Source: Alphaproteobacteria bacterium
GTDB lineage: Bacteria; Pseudomonadota; Alphaproteobacteria; Rhodobacterales; Rhodobacteraceae
Direction: 5' to 3'
DNA length: 11,198 nucleotides
NCBI GenBank assembly: GCA_024277955.1
Contig: JAJRUE010000149.1
Location: forward strand, 1-11,198
Below, piece after piece: positions 1 to 6,691 of this stretch. Made by a program: the position numbers and the translations under genes. The stretch's first letter is position 1; each line of letters opens with the position of its first letter. Under the pieces are notes generated by a model that was given only the letters and a program-made list of their open reading frames with translations, made no database searches and was not told the DNA's origin.

Positions 1-933
1 CACGGGCTCGACCAGCGCCGGCTGGACGGGGTGCGCATCGCCGCGGCGGGCTTTACCAACCTGTCGCAGGACCACCTGGACTACCACCGCGACCTGGACG
101 ACTATTTCGCCGCAAAGGCCGGGCTGTTCCGCCGCGTCCTGCCCGAAGACGGCATCGCCGTGGTCAACATCGACGACGCCCGCGGCCCGGAAATCGCCGC
201 CATCGCCGACCGGCGCGGGCAGGAAGTCATCACCGTCGGGCGCGGCGCGGGGGCCCAACTGCGCATCCTCGGCCAGCGCTGCGACGCCACCGGCCAGGAT
301 CTGCGCTTTGACTGGCAGGGCGAAGCCCACCAGGTGCGCCTGCCGCTGATCGGCGGCTTTCAGGCCGACAACGTGCTGCTGGCGGCGGGGCTGGCGATCG
401 CCTGCGGGTCGGACCCGCAGGATGTGTTCGACTGCCTGGAAGACCTGGAAACCGTGCGCGGCCGGATGCAGCTGGCGGCTCGGCGCGACAATGGCGCGGC
501 GGTTTTTGTCGACTACGCGCATACACCGGATGCGCTGGAAACCGCGCTTAAGGCGCTGCGCCCGCATGTGATGGGCCGGCTGGTGGCGGTGATCGGCGCC
601 GGCGGCGACCGCGACCGCTCCAAGCGCGTGCCGATGGGGCGGGCGGCGGCGCAAAACGCCGATCTGGTTTTCGTCACCGACGACAACCCGCGCAGCGAAG
701 ACCCGGCGGGCATCCGGGCGATGGTGCTGCAGGGCTGCCCCGAGGCGGTCGAGATCGGCGACCGGGCCGAAGCGATCCTGCGCGCGGTGGACGCGCTGCA
801 GCCGGGCGACGCGCTGCTGATCGCCGGCAAGGGCCACGAAACCGGCCAGGTGATCGGCGATGACGTGTTCCCGTTCGATGATGCGGAACAGGCCTCGGTG
901 GCGGTGGGCGCGCTTGACGGGCACCTGTCGTGA
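1..933 (+). CDS. murE: UDP-MurNAc-tripeptide synthetase, meso-DAP-adding (MurE), 5'-partial
   Basis: MurE is a cytoplasmic ATP-dependent ligase that adds the third stem-peptide residue to UDP-MurNAc-L-Ala-D-Glu. The frame is open from base 1 and begins with HGLDQRRLDG, matching the family SSHGL..R segment. The start codon, the uridine-binding domain and the GTNGKT P-loop therefore lie upstream, and by family length roughly a third of the protein is missing. Visible motifs are FTNLSQDHLDYH and YFAAK (the region of the carbamylated Lys), then VDYAHTPDALE. DNPR at 682-693 is the signature of meso-DAP rather than L-Lys specificity. AGKGHETGQ follows near the C terminus. The TGA stop overlaps the murF GTG start (GTGA), which suggests translational coupling. 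Identity is secure; only the 5' end is unknown. Confidence 0.97.
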   Translation, partial: HGLDQRRLDGVRIAAAGFTNLSQDHLDYHRDLDDYFAAKAGLFRRVLPEDGIAVVNIDDARGPEIAAIADRRGQEVITVGRGAGAQLRILGQRCDATGQDLRFDWQGEAHQVRLPLIGGFQADNVLLAAGLAIACGSDPQDVFDCLEDLETVRGRMQLAARRDNGAAVFVDYAHTPDALETALKALRPHVMGRLVAVIGAGGDRDRSKRVPMGRAAAQNADLVFVTDDNPRSEDPAGIRAMVLQGCPEAVEIGDRAEAILRAVDALQPGDALLIAGKGHETGQVIGDDVFPFDDAEQASVAVGALDGHLS

Positions 934-2486
934 CCGGTCTGTGGCGCGCCGAACAGGCCGAACTTGCCACCGGCGGCGAGGCCCGCGGCGACTGGACCGC
1001 GACCGGGGTTTCCATCGACAGCCGCACGCTGGCGCCGGGCGATCTGTTCGTGGCGCTCACCGACCAGCGCGACGGCCATGACTTCGTGGCGCAGGCGCTG
1101 GCGGGCGGCGCGGCGGCGGCGATGGTCAGCCGCATCCCCGAAGGCGTGGCCGAAGACGCGCCGCTGCTGATCGTCGAAGACGTGCTTGAGGCGCTGCGGG
1201 CGCTGGCGCGCGCGGCGCGGGCGCGCAGCGCGGCGCGCGTGGTGGCGGTCACCGGCTCGGTGGGCAAGACCTCGACCAAGGAAATGCTGCGCGGGATCCT
1301 TGCCGGCCAGTGCCAGGACGCCCCCCGGCCAGAGGACGCAGATCACGACGCCGGCCGGGACGCAGATCAGCACACAGATCACGACGCCGACCATGACGCG
1401 GGCCACCCCCGCAGGCGCTGCCGGGTGCACGCGGCCGAAGCCAGCTTCAACAACCACTGGGGGGTGCCGCTGACGCTGGCCCGCCTGCCGGCCGACGCCG
1501 ATTTCGCGGTGATCGAGATCGGCATGAACCACCCCGGCGAAATCGCCCCGCTGTCGCGGCTGGCGCGCCCGCATGTGGCGCTGATCACCACCGTGGTCGC
1601 GGCCCATATGGCGGCCTTCGACACGCTTGAAGACATCGCCCGCGAAAAGGCCGCGATCTTTGAAGGGCTGGAACCGGGCGGGGCGGCGGTCTTTCCCGAC
1701 GACCTGCCGGTGTCGCCGGTGCTGCACCGCGCCGCCTATGCCGCCGGTGCCGAAGCGATCACCTTTGGCGCCGCGCCGGGGGCGCATCTGTGCTGCCTGC
1801 AGGCGCGCCCCGGCCCCGAGGCCACCGTGGTGCGCGCCAGCCACCGCGAAAACGAATTCCTGTTCAAGCTGATGACGCCGGGGGCGCATTTCGCCGCCAA
1901 CGCGCTGGGGGCGCTGGGGGTGGTGGATGCGCTGGGCGGCGACGTGGCGGTGGCGGCGGCGGATCTGGCGCGCTGGCAACCGCCGCCGGGGCGCGGCGCG
2001 CGCGAAACCATCGTGCTGGACGTGGTGGACGACCACCTGACGCTGAGCCTGATCGACGACGCCTACAACGCCAACCCGGCCTCGATGGCGGCGGCGCTGG
2101 CGGTGCTGGCGGCCAGCGAGCCTGCCGACGGGGTCGGGCGCATCGCCCGCGGCCGCCGGGTGGCGATCCTGGGCGACATGCTGGAACTGGGCGACAGCGA
2201 AGCCGAAGACCACCGGGCGCTGGCCGGCCTGCCGGCGATGGCGGCGGTGGATCTGGTGCATTGCGCCGGGCCGCGGATGCGCGCGCTTTACGACGCTCTG
2301 CCCGAAAGCCGCCGCGGCGAGTGGCACGAAACCGCCGAGCCGCTTGCGGCGCGGGCGCACTCTCTTGTAGACGCCGGGGACACGATTCTGGTGAAAGGGT
2401 CCAAGGGCAGCCGGGTATCGCTGGTTGTCGAGGCGATCCGCAAACTGGGCCGCGCGGCCCCCGCAGACACGAAGGATGCGACCTGA
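930..2486 (+). CDS. murF: UDP-MurNAc-tripeptide–D-alanyl-D-alanine ligase (MurF) with His/Asp-rich insertion
   Basis: MurF adds D-Ala-D-Ala to UDP-MurNAc-tripeptide in the last cytoplasmic step of precursor synthesis. The start is GTG at 930, inside the murE stop; the first in-frame ATG lies far downstream. Motifs: TGSVGKTSTKE P-loop at residues 108-118, ASFNNHWGVP (the family NN..GVP), IEIGMNHPGEI, LIDDAYNANPASM in the C-terminal domain, AILGDMLELGD and VKGSKGSR near the end. At 518 aa it is longer than usual (E. coli MurF is 452). The excess is largely residues 128-164, a Cys-bounded low-complexity stretch with 10 Asp and 5 His between the P-loop helix and the next conserved strand, where relatives pass almost directly from ..GQG to RVHAAE... 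All catalytic motifs look intact, so I expect an active enzyme. The stop overlaps the mraY start. Confidence 0.96.
   Translation: MTGLWRAEQAELATGGEARGDWTATGVSIDSRTLAPGDLFVALTDQRDGHDFVAQALAGGAAAAMVSRIPEGVAEDAPLLIVEDVLEALRALARAARARSAARVVAVTGSVGKTSTKEMLRGILAGQCQDAPRPEDADHDAGRDADQHTDHDADHDAGHPRRRCRVHAAEASFNNHWGVPLTLARLPADADFAVIEIGMNHPGEIAPLSRLARPHVALITTVVAAHMAAFDTLEDIAREKAAIFEGLEPGGAAVFPDDLPVSPVLHRAAYAAGAEAITFGAAPGAHLCCLQARPGPEATVVRASHRENEFLFKLMTPGAHFAANALGALGVVDALGGDVAVAAADLARWQPPPGRGARETIVLDVVDDHLTLSLIDDAYNANPASMAAALAVLAASEPADGVGRIARGRRVAILGDMLELGDSEAEDHRALAGLPAMAAVDLVHCAGPRMRALYDALPESRRGEWHETAEPLAARAHSLVDAGDTILVKGSKGSRVSLVVEAIRKLGRAAPADTKDAT
1334..1405 (+). repeat. Degenerate 12-bp tandem repeat inside murF (tetrapeptide DA[D/G]H)
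   Basis: Six consecutive 12-nt units are in register with the reading frame. Units 1 and 3 are identical (GGACGCAGATCA at 1334-1345 and 1358-1369). Unit 4 is GCACACAGATCA, and units 2, 5 and 6 follow CGACGCCG-type variants. A longer copy, CAGATCACGACGCCG, occurs at 1339-1353 and again at 1375-1389, exactly 36 nt apart. The units encode tetrapeptides of consensus Asp-Ala-(Asp/Gly)-His at MurF residues 136-159. Because the period is 12, gain or loss of a unit keeps the frame. This looks like slippage-driven expansion rather than a folded domain. Confidence 0.85.
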
Positions 2487-3571
2487 TGCTCTACTGGCTG
2501 ACCGAGCTTTCGGACGGTGGCGACGTTTTCAACCTGTTCCGCTACATCACCTTCCGGGCCGGCGGGGCGTTCTTTACCGCGCTGATCTTCGGTTTCATCT
2601 TTGGGCGTCCGCTGATCAACCTGCTGCGCCGCCGCCAGGGCAAGGGCCAGCCGATCCGCGAGGACGGCCCCGCCAGCCACATCCTGGAAAAGGCCGGCAC
2701 CCCCACCATGGGGGGCGCGCTGATCCTGGGGGCGGTGGTGGTTTCGACCGCGCTCTGGGCGCGGCCGGACAACCCGTTCATCTGGATCGTGATGTTCGTG
2801 ACCATCAGTTTCGGGCTGATCGGCTTTTCCGACGACTACCAGAAGGTGTCGAAGCAAAGCACCCGGGGCACCTCGGGCAAGCTGCGTTTCGCGCTGGGCC
2901 TCGTGGTGGCGGCGATCGCCGCCTGGTGGGCGGCCTCGGTGCACCCGGACGACCTGGCCTGGCGGCTGGCGCTGCCGGTGTTCAAGAACACGCTGATCAA
3001 CCTGGGCATCTTCTTCGTGCCGTTCGCGATGATCGTGATCGTGGGCGCGGCCAACGCGGTCAACCTGACCGACGGGCTGGACGGGCTGGCGGTGATGCCG
3101 GTGATGATCGCCGCCGGGGCGCTGGGGGTGATTTCCTACGCGGTGGGGCGGTTCGACTTTTCGGAATACCTGGGCGTGCAATACGTGCCCGGCACCGGCG
3201 AGTTGCTGATCTTCACCGCCGGTCTGATCGGCGGAGGCCTTGGCTTTCTGTGGTACAACGCCCCGCCCGCGGCGGTGTTCATGGGCGATACCGGCAGCCT
3301 GGCGCTGGGCGGCGCGCTGGGGGCGATCGCGGTGGCCACCAAGCACGAAATCGTGCTGTCGATCATCGGCGGGCTCTTTGTGGTCGAGGCGATGAGCGTC
3401 ATCATCCAGGTGCTCTACTACAAGAAGACCGGCAAGCGGGTGTTCCTGATGGCGCCGATCCACCACCATTTCGAGCACCTCGGCTGGAAGGAACCGCAGA
3501 TCGTGATCCGGTTCTGGATCATCTCGCTGATCCTGGCGCTGATCGGCCTGGCGACGCTGAAGATCCGCTGA
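2486..3571 (+). CDS. mraY: Phospho-MurNAc-pentapeptide transferase (MraY)
   Basis: MraY is a polytopic inner-membrane enzyme that transfers phospho-MurNAc-pentapeptide from UDP to undecaprenyl phosphate, giving lipid I. The 361-aa length matches the family (E. coli 360). Motifs in order: QPIREDGPASH and KAGTPTMGG in the first cytoplasmic region, GFSDDYQK with the catalytic Asp pair at residues 116-117, NAVNLTDGLDGLA, FMGDTGSLALGG with Asp 268, and PIHHHFE with the His triplet at 326-328. Hydrophobic segments are spread along the chain as expected for about ten membrane helices. The start is ATG within the murF stop (TGATG), with GAAGGA at 2471-2476 as ribosome binding site, so translation is probably coupled to murF. 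Nothing unusual is seen in the protein. Confidence 0.98.
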   Translation: MLYWLTELSDGGDVFNLFRYITFRAGGAFFTALIFGFIFGRPLINLLRRRQGKGQPIREDGPASHILEKAGTPTMGGALILGAVVVSTALWARPDNPFIWIVMFVTISFGLIGFSDDYQKVSKQSTRGTSGKLRFALGLVVAAIAAWWAASVHPDDLAWRLALPVFKNTLINLGIFFVPFAMIVIVGAANAVNLTDGLDGLAVMPVMIAAGALGVISYAVGRFDFSEYLGVQYVPGTGELLIFTAGLIGGGLGFLWYNAPPAAVFMGDTGSLALGGALGAIAVATKHEIVLSIIGGLFVVEAMSVIIQVLYYKKTGKRVFLMAPIHHHFEHLGWKEPQIVIRFWIISLILALIGLATLKIR

Positions 3572-3595
3572 TCGGTTTTTTCGGTTTCCCGGGGC

Positions 3596-3630
3596 AGGGG
3601 GCTGTCAGCCCCCTCTGGGCCTTCCGGCCC
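3596..3630. repeat. Two adjacent GC-rich hairpins, terminator-like without a U tract
   Basis: The first is a perfect 8-bp stem, AGGGGGCT (3596-3603) pairing with AGCCCCCT (3607-3614) across a 3-nt GTC loop. Two bases later a 5-bp stem GGGCC (3617-3621) pairs with GGCCC (3626-3630) around TTCC. Neither is followed by a run of T, so they do not fit a classical intrinsic terminator on either strand. They may protect the mraY 3' end, pause RNA polymerase, or form part of a dispersed repeat. Confidence 0.6.
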
Positions 3631-3666
3631 ATTCACCCCCGAGGATATTTGCCGACAGAAGAAGGG
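3631..3666 (+). repeat. Candidate dispersed Rhodobacterales intergenic motif (CCCCCGAGGATATTTG...)
   Basis: Just after the hairpins the sequence reads CCCCCGAGGATATTTG (3636-3651), followed by a purine-rich CAGAAGAAGGG. From memory, hairpin pairs followed by a CCCC(G/C)GAGGATATTTG-like core and an A/G-rich tail recur in intergenic regions of Rhodobacteraceae genomes. I cannot search to confirm this, so the repeat assignment is recollection plus inference. The sequence itself is certain. Confidence 0.45.
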
Positions 3667-3807
3667 ATTGGGAGGATTTTTTACGTCTTTTGCCTGAAAA
3701 TGCCGCCCCTGGCGGTGTGCGGGTCCGGCGTGCCCGGCGAAAGGCGGGGCCAGGGCGTATGGAATGGTCGTGCAAAACCGGTTAGGCAGGACGTGCACAG
3801 GCGAGGC

Positions 3808-3813
3808 GGGAGG
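3808..3813 (+). promoter_or_regulatory. murD ribosome binding site (decides the start)
   Basis: GGGAGG at 3808-3813 lies 5 nt before the ATG at 3819. The alternative in-frame GTG at 3813 would overlap the Shine-Dalgarno sequence itself, so the ATG is preferred. A GATTC (GANTC, the CcrM methylation sequence of alphaproteobacteria) overlaps the start at 3821-3825. Confidence 0.7.
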
Positions 3814-3818
3814 TGGCG

Positions 3819-5228
3819 ATGATTCCGGTTGGCGGCTATTCGGGGCGCCGCGTGGCGGTGCTGGGCTTGGGGCGGTCTGGCCTGACGGCGGCGCGCGCGC
3901 TGCAGGCGGGCGGCGCGCAGGTCACCGGCTGGGACGATGGCGACGCCGCGCGCGAGGCCGCCGCCCGCGACGGGCTGGCGCTGGCCGATCCCGCCCGCCC
4001 CGGCGCGCTGGACGACGTGGCCGCGCTGATCCTGTCGCCCGGCATCCCGCACCTCTACCCGCAGCCGCACCCGGCGGTGCGCGCCGCCTGGGAAGCCGGC
4101 GTGCCGGTGGACAACGACATCGGGCTGTTCTTCCGCTCGCTCGCCTCGGGGGCCTGGGACGGGTTCGACAACCCACCTCGGGTGGTGGCGGTGACCGGCT
4201 CGAACGGCAAGTCCACCACCTCGGCGCTGATCCACCATGTGCTGCGCGCCGCTGGACGCCCCGCGCAGCTGGCCGGCAACATCGGGCGCGGCGTGCTGGA
4301 CATCGACCCGCCCGGCAACGGCGAAACCGTGGTGCTGGAGCTGTCCAGCTACCAGGTGGAACTGGCCCGCGCCCTGACGCCGGACATCGCGGTGTTTACC
4401 AACCTCAGCCCCGATCACCTGGACCGGCACGCCGGCATCGGCGGCTATTTCGCGGCCAAGCGGCGGCTGTTTGCCGAAGGCGGACCCGACCGCGCGGTGA
4501 TCGGCGTCGACCAGCCCGAGGGCGCGTATCTTGCCAACCAGCTCAGCCAGGGGCCGGGCGACGACCAGGTGATCCGGATCAGCGCCGGGCGCAAGCTGGC
4601 CGGGCCGGGCTGGTCGGTGTTCGCGCGCAAGGGCTTTCTGGCCGAATGGCGCAAGGGGCGGCAGGTGGCGTCGATCGATCTGCGTCCGATGGCGTCGCTG
4701 CCCGGCGCGCATAACCACCAGAACGCCTGCGCCGCCTGGGCGGCGCTGCGCAGCCTCGGGCTGGGGCCGCGCCAGATCGAACCCGGCCTGGCCGATTTCC
4801 CCGGCCTTGCACATCGCAGCCAACTGGTCGGGCAGGCGGGCGGGGTGCGTTTCGTGAACGACAGCAAGGCCACCAACACCGATGCCGCGGCCCAGGCGCT
4901 GGCGGCGTTTTCGCGCATCCGCTGGATCGCCGGCGGTCAGGGCAAGGAGGGCGGGCTGGAGGCGCTGCGCCCGCAGCTGGGCCATGTGGCCAAGGCCTAT
5001 CTGATCGGCGAAAACGCAGCCGAGCTTGCCGCTTTTCTGGGCGACACCCCGCACGAGATCTGCACAAACCTGGAACGCGCCGTGGCCCGCGCCGCCGCCG
5101 AAGCGCAATCCGGCGACACGGTGCTGCTGGCCCCGGCGGCGGCAAGCTTTGACCAGTTCCGCGATTTCGAAGCCCGCGGCGATGCCTTTGCCGCGCTGGT
5201 GCAAGACCTGCTGCGCCACCGCGCCTGA
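3819..5228 (+). CDS. murD: UDP-MurNAc-L-alanine–D-glutamate ligase (MurD)
   Basis: MurD is a cytoplasmic ATP-dependent ligase adding D-Glu to UDP-MurNAc-L-Ala. The protein is 469 aa. It opens with MIPVGGYSGRRVAVLGLG, whose GLGRSG loop belongs to the N-terminal UDP-binding domain. The P-loop GSNGKST is at residues 127-133. Then come LAGNIGRG, LELSSYQVEL, TNLSPDHLDRH and YFAAK (carbamylated-Lys region). Next is the C-terminal domain with AHNHQNACAAW, HRSQLV, NDSKATNTDA (from residue 347), GGQGKEGG and ASFDQFRDFEARG. The start was chosen by ribosome binding site spacing. Unlike most genes here, murD is isolated by a 247-bp gap upstream and a 292-bp gap downstream. A minisatellite begins about 5 bp after its stop. 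Confidence 0.97.
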   Translation: MIPVGGYSGRRVAVLGLGRSGLTAARALQAGGAQVTGWDDGDAAREAAARDGLALADPARPGALDDVAALILSPGIPHLYPQPHPAVRAAWEAGVPVDNDIGLFFRSLASGAWDGFDNPPRVVAVTGSNGKSTTSALIHHVLRAAGRPAQLAGNIGRGVLDIDPPGNGETVVLELSSYQVELARALTPDIAVFTNLSPDHLDRHAGIGGYFAAKRRLFAEGGPDRAVIGVDQPEGAYLANQLSQGPGDDQVIRISAGRKLAGPGWSVFARKGFLAEWRKGRQVASIDLRPMASLPGAHNHQNACAAWAALRSLGLGPRQIEPGLADFPGLAHRSQLVGQAGGVRFVNDSKATNTDAAAQALAAFSRIRWIAGGQGKEGGLEALRPQLGHVAKAYLIGENAAELAAFLGDTPHEICTNLERAVARAAAEAQSGDTVLLAPAAASFDQFRDFEARGDAFAALVQDLLRHRA

Positions 5229-5233
5229 GCGCC

Positions 5234-5340
5234 GCCCCTTTCGCCCGACCCCCGTCCCTTTCGCCCGACCCCCGTCCCTTTCGCCCGACCCCCGTCCCTT
5301 TCGCCCGACCCCCGCCCCTTTCGCCCGCCCCCCGCCCCCA
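5234..5340. repeat. 20-bp minisatellite, about five copies
   Basis: The unit TCGCCCGACCCCCGTCCCTT occurs identically at 5241-5260, 5261-5280 and 5281-5300. It occurs with one change (T to C at unit position 15) at 5301-5320, and with four changes at 5321-5340. A partial copy (GCCCCTT) precedes it from 5234. There are no spacers. On the + strand the unit is 60% C and only 15% G. On the minus strand each unit has three runs of at least three G. Perfect identity of three copies suggests recent expansion and likely copy-number variation between strains. Confidence 0.95.
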
Positions 5341-5435
5341 ACCCGCCGCCGCACGGGCCGGCCACAAAACCCCCGAAAACCACCGGCCAGGCGCGGCTTT
5401 TTGCCCAAATCCCGGCGATCGGCGCGCATTGCCCA

Positions 5436-5465
5436 CTGGCGCCAAGGCCTCAACTTCGCTAGAAT
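5436..5465 (+). promoter_or_regulatory. Candidate promoter for ftsW
   Basis: A TAGAAT (5460-5465), five of six matches to the TATAAT -10 consensus, lies 18 bp after a weak -35-like CTGGCG (5436-5441). Transcription would begin near 5472 and give a leader of about 50 nt before ftsW. The -10 overlaps GAATC (5462-5466), a CcrM-type GANTC site. The -35 match is poor (three of six), so this is tentative. It is supported mainly by its place after a 290-bp gap. Confidence 0.35.
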
Positions 5466-5475
5466 CACCACGAGA

Positions 5476-5489
5476 CCCGGAAAACCGGG
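5476..5489 (+). promoter_or_regulatory. Small hairpin in the presumed ftsW leader
   Basis: CCCGG (5476-5480) pairs with CCGGG (5485-5489) around an AAAA loop. It would sit at the very 5' end of a transcript from the candidate promoter, about 30 nt before the ftsW start. It could stabilise the mRNA or tune initiation. It is short and could be chance in GC-rich DNA. Confidence 0.35.
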
Positions 5490-5520
5490 CGATGAACGAG
5501 GCAGAGCAGGCGGTATCTTC

Positions 5521-6687
5521 ATGACGGAAATGGTCTATGGAACGGTTGCGCGCGCCAGCGGCGAGCCGATCCTGCCGCGATGGTGGCGCACGCTGGACAA
5601 ATGGTCGATGGCCTGCATCTTTGCGCTGTTCGGGATCGGGCTGCTGCTCGGGCTGGCCGCCTCGCCGCCGCTGGCCGAGCGCAACGGACTCGATGCCTTT
5701 TACTACGTGAAACGCCAGGCGTTTTTCGGCGGCGCCGCGCTGATCGTGATGCTGGCCACCACCATGCTGACCCCGCGCGTGGCCCGGCGGCTGGGGGTGA
5801 TCGCCTTTTGCCTGGCCTTTGTGGCCCTGGCCTTTCTGCCGCTGCTGGGCACCGATTACGGCAAGGGCGCGGTGCGCTGGTATTCGCTGGGCTTCGGGTC
5901 GTTCCAGCCCTCGGAATTTCTCAAGCCGGGCTTCATCGTGATCACCGCCTGGCTGATCTCGGCCAGCCAGGACATCAACGGCCCCCCCGGCAAGACCTAT
6001 TCGCTGGTCATCACCCTGATGATCGTGGCGATGCTGGCGCTGCAGCCCGATTTCGGCCAGGCCAGCCTGATCCTGTTCAGCTGGGGGGTGATGTATTTCG
6101 TCGCCGGCGCGCCGATCGCGCTGCTTCTGGCGATGGCCGGCGCGGTGCTGTTCGCCGGCACGCTGGCCTATGAGAACTCGGAACATTTCGCCCGCCGGAT
6201 CGATGGTTTCCTGTCGGGCCAGATCGACCCGAACACCCAGATCGGCTATGCCGCCAACGCCATCCAGGAAGGCGGCTTTTTCGGCGTCGGTGTGGGCGAG
6301 GGCCAGGTGAAATGGTCGCTGCCCGACGCCCATACCGACTTCATCATCGCGGTGGCGGCCGAAGAATACGGCCTGGTGCTGGTGCTGGTGATCCTCACGC
6401 TGTTTGCGGTGATCACGGTGCGGTCGCTGATGCGGCTGATGCGCGAACGCGACCCGTTCATCCGGCTGGCGGGCACCGGCATGGCCTGCATGTTCGCGAT
6501 CCAGGCGCTGATCAACACCGGCGTCGCGGTGCGGCTTCTGCCGGCCAAGGGCATGACGCTGCCGTTCGTCAGCTACGGCGGCTCGTCGCTGATCGCGGGC
6601 GGGGTGATGGTGGGGATGCTGCTGGCGTTCACCCGCAAACGGCCTCAGGGCGAGATCGGCGACCTGCTGGTCGGCCGGAGACACTGA
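5521..6687 (+). CDS. ftsW: Septal peptidoglycan glycosyltransferase FtsW (SEDS family)
   Basis: FtsW is an inner-membrane SEDS protein that polymerises lipid II at the septum with the FtsI transpeptidase. The protein is 388 aa. The N-terminal cytoplasmic tail begins MTEMVYG and is followed by about ten hydrophobic segments. SEDS motifs: KGAVRWYSLG and FQPSEFLKP (loop and helix after the third membrane segment), ALQPDFGQAS, RIDGFLSGQIDP, GGFFGVGVGEGQVKWSLP leading into DAHTDFI (Asp 273, the family's essential extracytoplasmic Asp region), and a C-terminal MTLPFVSYGGSS. ATG at 5521 is chosen because GCAGGCGG lies about 8 nt upstream and the N terminus fits relatives; ATG at 5530 is an in-frame alternative. 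murG begins 4 bp after its stop. Confidence 0.97.
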   Translation: MTEMVYGTVARASGEPILPRWWRTLDKWSMACIFALFGIGLLLGLAASPPLAERNGLDAFYYVKRQAFFGGAALIVMLATTMLTPRVARRLGVIAFCLAFVALAFLPLLGTDYGKGAVRWYSLGFGSFQPSEFLKPGFIVITAWLISASQDINGPPGKTYSLVITLMIVAMLALQPDFGQASLILFSWGVMYFVAGAPIALLLAMAGAVLFAGTLAYENSEHFARRIDGFLSGQIDPNTQIGYAANAIQEGGFFGVGVGEGQVKWSLPDAHTDFIIAVAAEEYGLVLVLVILTLFAVITVRSLMRLMRERDPFIRLAGTGMACMFAIQALINTGVAVRLLPAKGMTLPFVSYGGSSLIAGGVMVGMLLAFTRKRPQGEIGDLLVGRRH

Positions 6688-6691
6688 TCCC

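Larger units (their letters stand above)
3572..3818. other. mraY–murD intergenic region (247 bp)
   Basis: No gene is supported here. The region starts with a T-rich stretch just after the mraY stop, then two GC-rich hairpins (3596-3630), then a CCCCCGAGGATATTTG motif (3636-3651), then T-rich sequence (T6 at 3677-3682). It ends with the murD ribosome binding site. It is less GC-rich in its middle than the genes around it. I see no convincing promoter, although a 247-bp break in an otherwise tightly packed cluster makes an internal promoter for murD possible. Confidence 0.6.
5229..5520. other. murD–ftsW intergenic region (292 bp)
   Basis: No gene is supported; long minus-strand frames through it are products of the repeat. 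From left to right it holds the 20-bp tandem array (to 5340), a C-rich A-containing stretch, an inverted repeat GGCCGG (5356-5361)/CCGGCC (5383-5388) with a 21-nt loop, T5 at 5398-5402, a candidate promoter (5436-5465), a short hairpin in the presumed leader (5476-5489) and the ftsW ribosome binding site GCAGGCGG (5506-5513). Confidence 0.7.

Noticed and set aside
3555..3582. Hairpin at the mraY stop (GATC...GATC followed by T6) as terminator
   Set aside because: The stem is only 4 bp and too weak to support the call.
3596..3614. Intrinsic terminator after mraY
   Set aside because: The hairpin is strong but is followed by CTCTGGGCC, not a U tract. The T run at 3576-3581 precedes it.
3813..3818. 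GTG at 3813 as the murD start
   Set aside because: It overlaps the GGGAGG ribosome binding site. The ATG at 3819 has correct spacing and gives the expected MIPV N terminus.
5234..5340. CRISPR array
   Set aside because: The 20-bp units are directly contiguous with no spacers, and no cas gene is nearby.
5356..5402. Intrinsic terminator after murD (GGCCGG/CCGGCC inverted repeat and T5)
   Set aside because: The loop is 21 nt and about 9 nt separate the stem from the T run, so it does not fit the standard form.
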